Shown here: positions 6,850 through 10,540 of the stretch, in pieces
Position numbering within the stretch: the first letter of the stretch is position 1
How the letters are laid out: every line of letters starts with the position of its first letter
NCBI GenBank assembly: GCA_025455345.1
Contig: JALOMS010000109.1
Coordinates: 1 to 10,540 of the forward strand
Reading direction: 5' to 3'
DNA length: 10,540 nucleotides
Source of the DNA: Thermoflexibacter sp.
GTDB taxonomy: Bacteria > Bacteroidota > Bacteroidia > Cytophagales > Thermoflexibacteraceae
The notes under the pieces: generated by a model
Told to the model about the DNA's origin: nothing
Database searches by the model: none
Seen by the model: the letters and a program-made list of their open reading frames with translations, nothing else
Position numbers and translations under genes: made by a program

Positions 6850-8247
6850 ATGTCTATTGCTACTAAAAAGAATTTGTCTTTATTATTTTTTTTATTTCTG
6901 TCATTGTCAAATCTTTATGCTCAAAAGCCTCAAAGATTGATGGCAGAAAAGACGCGCATCTTGTTTGTCTTAGATGCTTCGGGCAGTATGCTATCTAAGT
7001 GGGATGGGGATTTGCGTATCAATATTGCCAAGGACAAATTAGCCCTCTTAGTAGATTCTCTCAAAGTCAATAAAAATGTAGAGTTTGCCTTGAGAGTATA
7101 TGGTCATCAGTTTGACAGCAAGCTCAAGAATTGTAAAGATTCGAAATTAGAAGTAGGTTTTGAACCAAATAACTATTTAAAAATCAAACAAGCCCTGACA
7201 AAAATTGCTCCCAAAGGCACAACTCCAATTGCTTACTCTTTGGAGCAAGCAACTATGGATTTCCCCGACGATAAGAACTACCGCAATGTGATTATTATGA
7301 TTACAGATGGCATAGAGGCTTGTAACGGCGACCCTTGTGCTATTTCCTTGGGATTACAAAGGAGGGGAGTCATACTTAGACCTTTTATCATTGGCTTAGG
7401 AGTAGGTAAAGACTTTACGCAAGCATTTGAGTGTATAGGGAAGGCAATAGACGCACGAAATATTGGAGAGTTTACTCAAGCACTTTCCATGATTGCTACG
7501 CAGACTTTGGGCAAGACAACGGTGGCAGTAGAGCTATTAGACGACAAAGACAAAACCATAGAAAAAGATGTAAACATGAGTTTTATTAACCATGTAACTA
7601 AAGAAGGGGTATATGATTTGGTGCATTTTAGGGACAAACAAGGAAAGACAGATTTGTTGGAGATAGACCCTGTACTCAACTATGATTTGGTCGTTAATAC
7701 AATCCCGCCTGTAAGCAAGGAAAATATTGAGATTCAAGGTGGTAAGCACAATGTAATCAAGGTAAAAACGCCTCAAGGTACGCTTAAGTTTGTTATGAAA
7801 ACAACCAAAGAATATGGCAATCTCCAAGCAATTATACGACAGAACAACACAAGCCAAACCCTTCATCATCAACCTGTTGAAATGAATGAAAAGTACCTCA
7901 TTGGGAAATACGACATAGAGGTACTGACACGACCAAGATTGTACTATAATAATGTAGAAATCAAAGCTGGACAAACAACCGAATTGGCTATCGCAGACCC
8001 TGGGATTTTGAATATAGTCAATATGATAGATGGATACGCAAGTTTGTATATAATTGATAATCAGGGACAGCCCTCATTTGTAGAGAATATTGCACCTTCA
8101 ACAGAAAAAAGTGAGAATATTATTATGCAACCTGGTAATTACAAGTTAGTTTTCCGAGCTAAAACTGCGGTCAGTAGTGCTTATACGGTTGTTAAAAAAT
8201 TTGTGATTAATTCTGGAAAAACAACCTACATAGATATTTTGAAATAA
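6850..8247 (+). CDS. Secreted von Willebrand factor type A domain protein
   Basis: A 465-residue protein with a cleavable signal peptide (hydrophobic residues 9-20, likely cleavage after SNLYA, before Gln25). The vWA domain spans about 35-215 with an intact metal-ion-dependent adhesion site: Asp42-x-Ser44-x-Ser46 in LDASGSM, Thr124 in KGTTP and Asp153 in ITDG. Such domains bind proteins through a divalent metal. Cys158 and Cys163 (ACNGDPC), with Cys95 and Cys195, could form two disulfides, which fits an exported protein. After residue 220 the chain is beta-rich, with a repeated segment (about 294-371 and 372-454) and no membrane anchor at the end. It begins 20 bases after the GH13 stop and is probably cotranscribed with it, suggesting a shared envelope location. 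The in-frame TTG at 6838 is a less likely start than the ATG at 6850. The binding partner is unknown. Confidence 0.85.
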   Translation: MSIATKKNLSLLFFLFLSLSNLYAQKPQRLMAEKTRILFVLDASGSMLSKWDGDLRINIAKDKLALLVDSLKVNKNVEFALRVYGHQFDSKLKNCKDSKLEVGFEPNNYLKIKQALTKIAPKGTTPIAYSLEQATMDFPDDKNYRNVIIMITDGIEACNGDPCAISLGLQRRGVILRPFIIGLGVGKDFTQAFECIGKAIDARNIGEFTQALSMIATQTLGKTTVAVELLDDKDKTIEKDVNMSFINHVTKEGVYDLVHFRDKQGKTDLLEIDPVLNYDLVVNTIPPVSKENIEIQGGKHNVIKVKTPQGTLKFVMKTTKEYGNLQAIIRQNNTSQTLHHQPVEMNEKYLIGKYDIEVLTRPRLYYNNVEIKAGQTTELAIADPGILNIVNMIDGYASLYIIDNQGQPSFVENIAPSTEKSENIIMQPGNYKLVFRAKTAVSSAYTVVKKFVINSGKTTYIDILK

Positions 8248-8263
8248 TAAGCAACTCATACTT

Positions 8264-9574
8264 TTAATGCTCCATTTCTTCTTGCATTTCTGTCATATCC
8301 ACTTCTTCGTCCACTTTTCCAAACTCCCCTTCCCACTTCGCTACTACTACCGTTGCCAAACAATTCCCCACCACATTCACAGAGGTTCTTGCCATATCCA
8401 TCAAGGCATCTATGCCCAAAATCACCATGATAGGCTCAGCAGGAAGATTAAAAGAAGCAACTGTGCCTGACAAGATTACCAAAGAAGCACGAGCTACTCC
8501 TGCTACTCCTTTGCTCGTCAGCATGAGAGTCAAACACATGACTATTTGTGTTTCTAAAGGTAAGTCAATGCCTGCCGCCTGTGCTACAAATATGGAAGCC
8601 AAAGATAGGTAAAGTGTAGTACCGTCAAGATTAAAGCTATAGCCCGTAGGCATAACAAAAGCAACTACTTTTTGAGGAACGCCAATTGATTGCATCGCTT
8701 TCATGGCTTTGGGAAGTGCCGCCTCCGAACTTGCCGTCGCAAAAGCAAGAGAAACAGGCTCTGCAATCGCTTTTAAAAATTTTTTCAATGGTACTTTGAC
8801 TGCCAAAGCGATAGGTAATAAAACTAATAACACAAAAGCTACCAATGCACCATAAAGTGTTAATAATAACATAATTAGATTCTTAAAAATATCCAAACCC
8901 ATCGTTCCAATCGTATAAGCTATCGCTCCCCCAACCGCAAAAGGTGCAAAATACATGATAATATTGGTAAATTTGAACATTACTTCTGATAGTGTTTCCA
9001 AGAAGCCAACCATCACTTTGCGATGATTAGGAGCAACCATTGTCAAACCTATAGCAAACAGAATACTGAAAACTACAATCTGTAATACCTCTCCATTGGC
9101 GATTGCTTTGGCTATATTTTCAGGGAAAATATGAAGCACTATCTGCTTCCAATCCTGATGTGCTACTTTGGTGAGTTCTTCGGTAGATTGCTGAGCCACA
9201 GACAAATCTATGCCTTCGCCAGCCTTCGTAAAATTGATTGCTATCAAACCAACTACTAAGGCAAGTGTAGTTACAACCTCAAAATATACCAATGCTTTTA
9301 CCCCCATTCGCCCAACCTGCTTCATATCAGAGTGTCCTGCAATCCCTACTACCAACGTACCTATCAAGAGAGGGGCAATGATGGTTTTAATGAGTCGCAG
9401 AAAAATATCACTAAGGATTTTAAGATTTTTAGCAAAATCAGGAAAATCATACCCAATCTCCGCCCCCACAGCCATACTGACCAAAATCCAAGTGGTCAAG
9501 TTTTTCTTTTTGTATCCATAATAACATAGGGCAAAAATCACTACCCAACGCAAGGAAGCAAATGCTATTTCCAT
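8264..9574 (-). CDS. Dicarboxylate/amino acid:cation symporter (DAACS family, glutamate transporter fold)
   Basis: A 436-residue inner-membrane transporter of the GltP/DctA/GltPh family, taking up acidic amino acids or C4-dicarboxylates with sodium or protons. Family signatures are present in order: the hairpin-1 serine motif ATASSEAALP (279-288), NLDGT (315-319, usually NMDGT) in TM7, hairpin-2 TSKGVAGV (353-360), and TM8 DALMDMARTSVN (389-400). Asp389, Asp393, Arg396, Thr397 and Asn400 match GltPh residues 390, 394, 397, 398 and 401. The arginine contacts the side-chain carboxylate in GltPh, which favours an acidic substrate over a neutral one. The cytoplasmic tail from 414 on is strikingly acidic and Met-rich. 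The gene converges on the vWA gene with 16 bases between stops and no visible hairpin there. Its promoter is unclear: only a one-base-short TAGTTTG lies in the 80-base gap upstream. Confidence 0.93.
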   Translation of the reverse strand: MEIAFASLRWVVIFALCYYGYKKKNLTTWILVSMAVGAEIGYDFPDFAKNLKILSDIFLRLIKTIIAPLLIGTLVVGIAGHSDMKQVGRMGVKALVYFEVVTTLALVVGLIAINFTKAGEGIDLSVAQQSTEELTKVAHQDWKQIVLHIFPENIAKAIANGEVLQIVVFSILFAIGLTMVAPNHRKVMVGFLETLSEVMFKFTNIIMYFAPFAVGGAIAYTIGTMGLDIFKNLIMLLLTLYGALVAFVLLVLLPIALAVKVPLKKFLKAIAEPVSLAFATASSEAALPKAMKAMQSIGVPQKVVAFVMPTGYSFNLDGTTLYLSLASIFVAQAAGIDLPLETQIVMCLTLMLTSKGVAGVARASLVILSGTVASFNLPAEPIMVILGIDALMDMARTSVNVVGNCLATVVVAKWEGEFGKVDEEVDMTEMQEEMEH

Positions 9575-9654
9575 ATTTATTAGTCTATTGTATTTTTATA
9601 TTCAAACTACTGCAAAGAAAAACAAAAAAAGATATATTCTCATTTTTTTTTTAC

Positions 9655-10540
9655 TTATCCTCCAATTGTCGACATAGATTCCATCACAGTAGTATGATGT
9701 TGGCGGTTTTGCTCTGCCTCATAGCCATCTTTAGCCCGATTCCTGAAAGCATATAGCAAGGCTTGAGTAAGTTCCTCATTTGTAGCTCCTTGTCGCATAA
9801 GTTTCCTAATATCTAATACTCCGTCATCATACAAACAGGTTTTTAGTATTCCTTGGGCAGTAACCCTAATGCGATTGCAAGTCCCACAAAAAGTACGCGT
9901 AAATGCCGCAATCACTCCTACTGTGCCTTGATAATGAGGAATTTGATAATTATAAGAAGTAGAATTTGGGCTATCAGGAATTTTGTATATATCAGGATAA
10001 TGCGACTTAAGCAAATCTACAATACGGCGATATGTCCAAAAAAGCTTAGGATAGTGATTACCTTCCCCATTAAACGGCATTTCTTCTATAAAACGAACAT
10101 CAATAGGCGCATTTTTACTAAGCTCCGTCAGGGGAATAATATCATCAATATTTTTATCTTCCATGACTACTGCATTGATTTTTACTTTTATATCGTATTT
10201 GAGCAATTGCTCTAAACAATCTAATACTTTAGATAGCTCATCTCTGCGTGTAATTTTCTTGAAATTCTCCCTCTCGAGTGTGTCTAAACTAAGATTGACG
10301 GATTGAATACCGATTTGCTTGAGTTCGGGTACTAAAGGAGCAGTAAGTACACCATTGGTGGTAATATGTATTTGCTCAATGCCTTCTAATTCACTGATTT
10401 TCCATAAGAAAGGCATCAAATCTCGTCTAACAAAAGGCTCCCCGCCTGTGATACGAATTTTACTTATGCCTAAGACTGACATTACTTGTACCAAGCGCAA
10501 CATCTCCTCATAAGTGAGTAGTTCCTTTTTGGGCAAATAA
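9655..10540 (-). CDS. moaA: GTP 3',8-cyclase MoaA, 5' end outside the window
   Basis: Radical SAM enzyme that, with MoaC, turns GTP into cyclic pyranopterin monophosphate, the first step of molybdenum cofactor synthesis. The visible part contains ITGGEPFVRRDL (SAM contact), TTNG, the NLSLDTL strand, and the second iron-sulfur site CGTC plus a Cys after 13 residues (CX2CX13C), which binds GTP. The protein ends in Gly-Gly, as MoaA proteins do. The gene is cut at the window edge: the TTG at 10536 codes an internal leucine in YLPKKELLTYEEM, the frame stays open through 10539, and the N-terminal radical SAM CxxxCxxC must lie beyond. Roughly 40-50 residues are missing. The symporter gene begins 80 bases downstream on the same strand; a functional link is not evident. 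Confidence 0.95.
   Translation of the reverse strand, partial: YLPKKELLTYEEMLRLVQVMSVLGISKIRITGGEPFVRRDLMPFLWKISELEGIEQIHITTNGVLTAPLVPELKQIGIQSVNLSLDTLERENFKKITRRDELSKVLDCLEQLLKYDIKVKINAVVMEDKNIDDIIPLTELSKNAPIDVRFIEEMPFNGEGNHYPKLFWTYRRIVDLLKSHYPDIYKIPDSPNSTSYNYQIPHYQGTVGVIAAFTRTFCGTCNRIRVTAQGILKTCLYDDGVLDIRKLMRQGATNEELTQALLYAFRNRAKDGYEAEQNRQHHTTVMESMSTIGG

Noticed and set aside
7537..7974. Long antisense frame within the vWA gene
   Set aside because: It lies fully opposite a well-supported gene, has no recognisable motif, and has the composition expected of a shadow frame.
10534..10536. TTG as the start of moaA
   Set aside because: It codes an internal leucine of the conserved YLPKKELLTYEEM stretch; the frame is open to the window edge and the essential N-terminal CxxxCxxC motif is not yet reached.

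Overview
The window looks like a chromosomal segment from a member of the Bacteroidota, probably on the Cytophagales side. It is AT-rich. Promoter boxes fit the Bacteroidota pattern TTTG / TAnnTTTG, no Shine-Dalgarno sequences are evident before the start codons, and the protein set (multi-FKBP lipoprotein, DUF4332 protein, lipoprotein GH13 enzyme, EboD-type cyclase) is common in that phylum. The genus cannot be fixed from this sequence. No rRNA, tRNA, CRISPR array, prophage or intact insertion sequence was seen.

Layout. Positions 1-293 carry no gene but hold a cluster of short palindromes and one long nested hairpin, 18 bases past the end of the first gene. Then follow, on the minus strand: a lipoprotein with three FKBP-like domains (294-1568), a DHH/DHHA1 phosphoesterase of the NrnA type (1665-2684), a 301-base gap with a possible 27-residue membrane micropeptide on the plus strand, an EboD-type sugar phosphate cyclase (2986-4140), and a small DUF4332 helix-hairpin-helix protein (4275-4682). 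A strong terminator hairpin and a good Bacteroidota promoter separate the last two. On the plus strand, a lipoprotein GH13 alpha-amylase-family enzyme (4997-6829) and a secreted von Willebrand factor A protein (6850-8247) form a tight two-gene unit. It converges with a minus-strand dicarboxylate/amino-acid:cation symporter (8264-9574). The window ends inside moaA (minus strand), whose first part lies beyond position 10540.

How the genes relate. Most of the window is a mixture of housekeeping and envelope functions with no single pathway: protein folding in the envelope, RNA/nucleotide turnover, acidic substrate uptake, and molybdenum cofactor synthesis. The only clear functional pair is GH13 plus vWA, both exported. 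The most distinctive gene is the EboD-type cyclase. It has the active-site pattern of non-shikimate sugar phosphate cyclases and stands here without the other ebo genes it usually travels with.

Four genes have a TTG in frame upstream of, or in place of, the probable start (4188, 4991, 6838, 10536). ATG starts at 4140, 4997 and 6850 are preferred, and moaA is open at its 5' end. I did not find convincing evidence of a wholly new system. The best leads are the orphan eboD, the GH13-vWA pair and the palindrome cluster.
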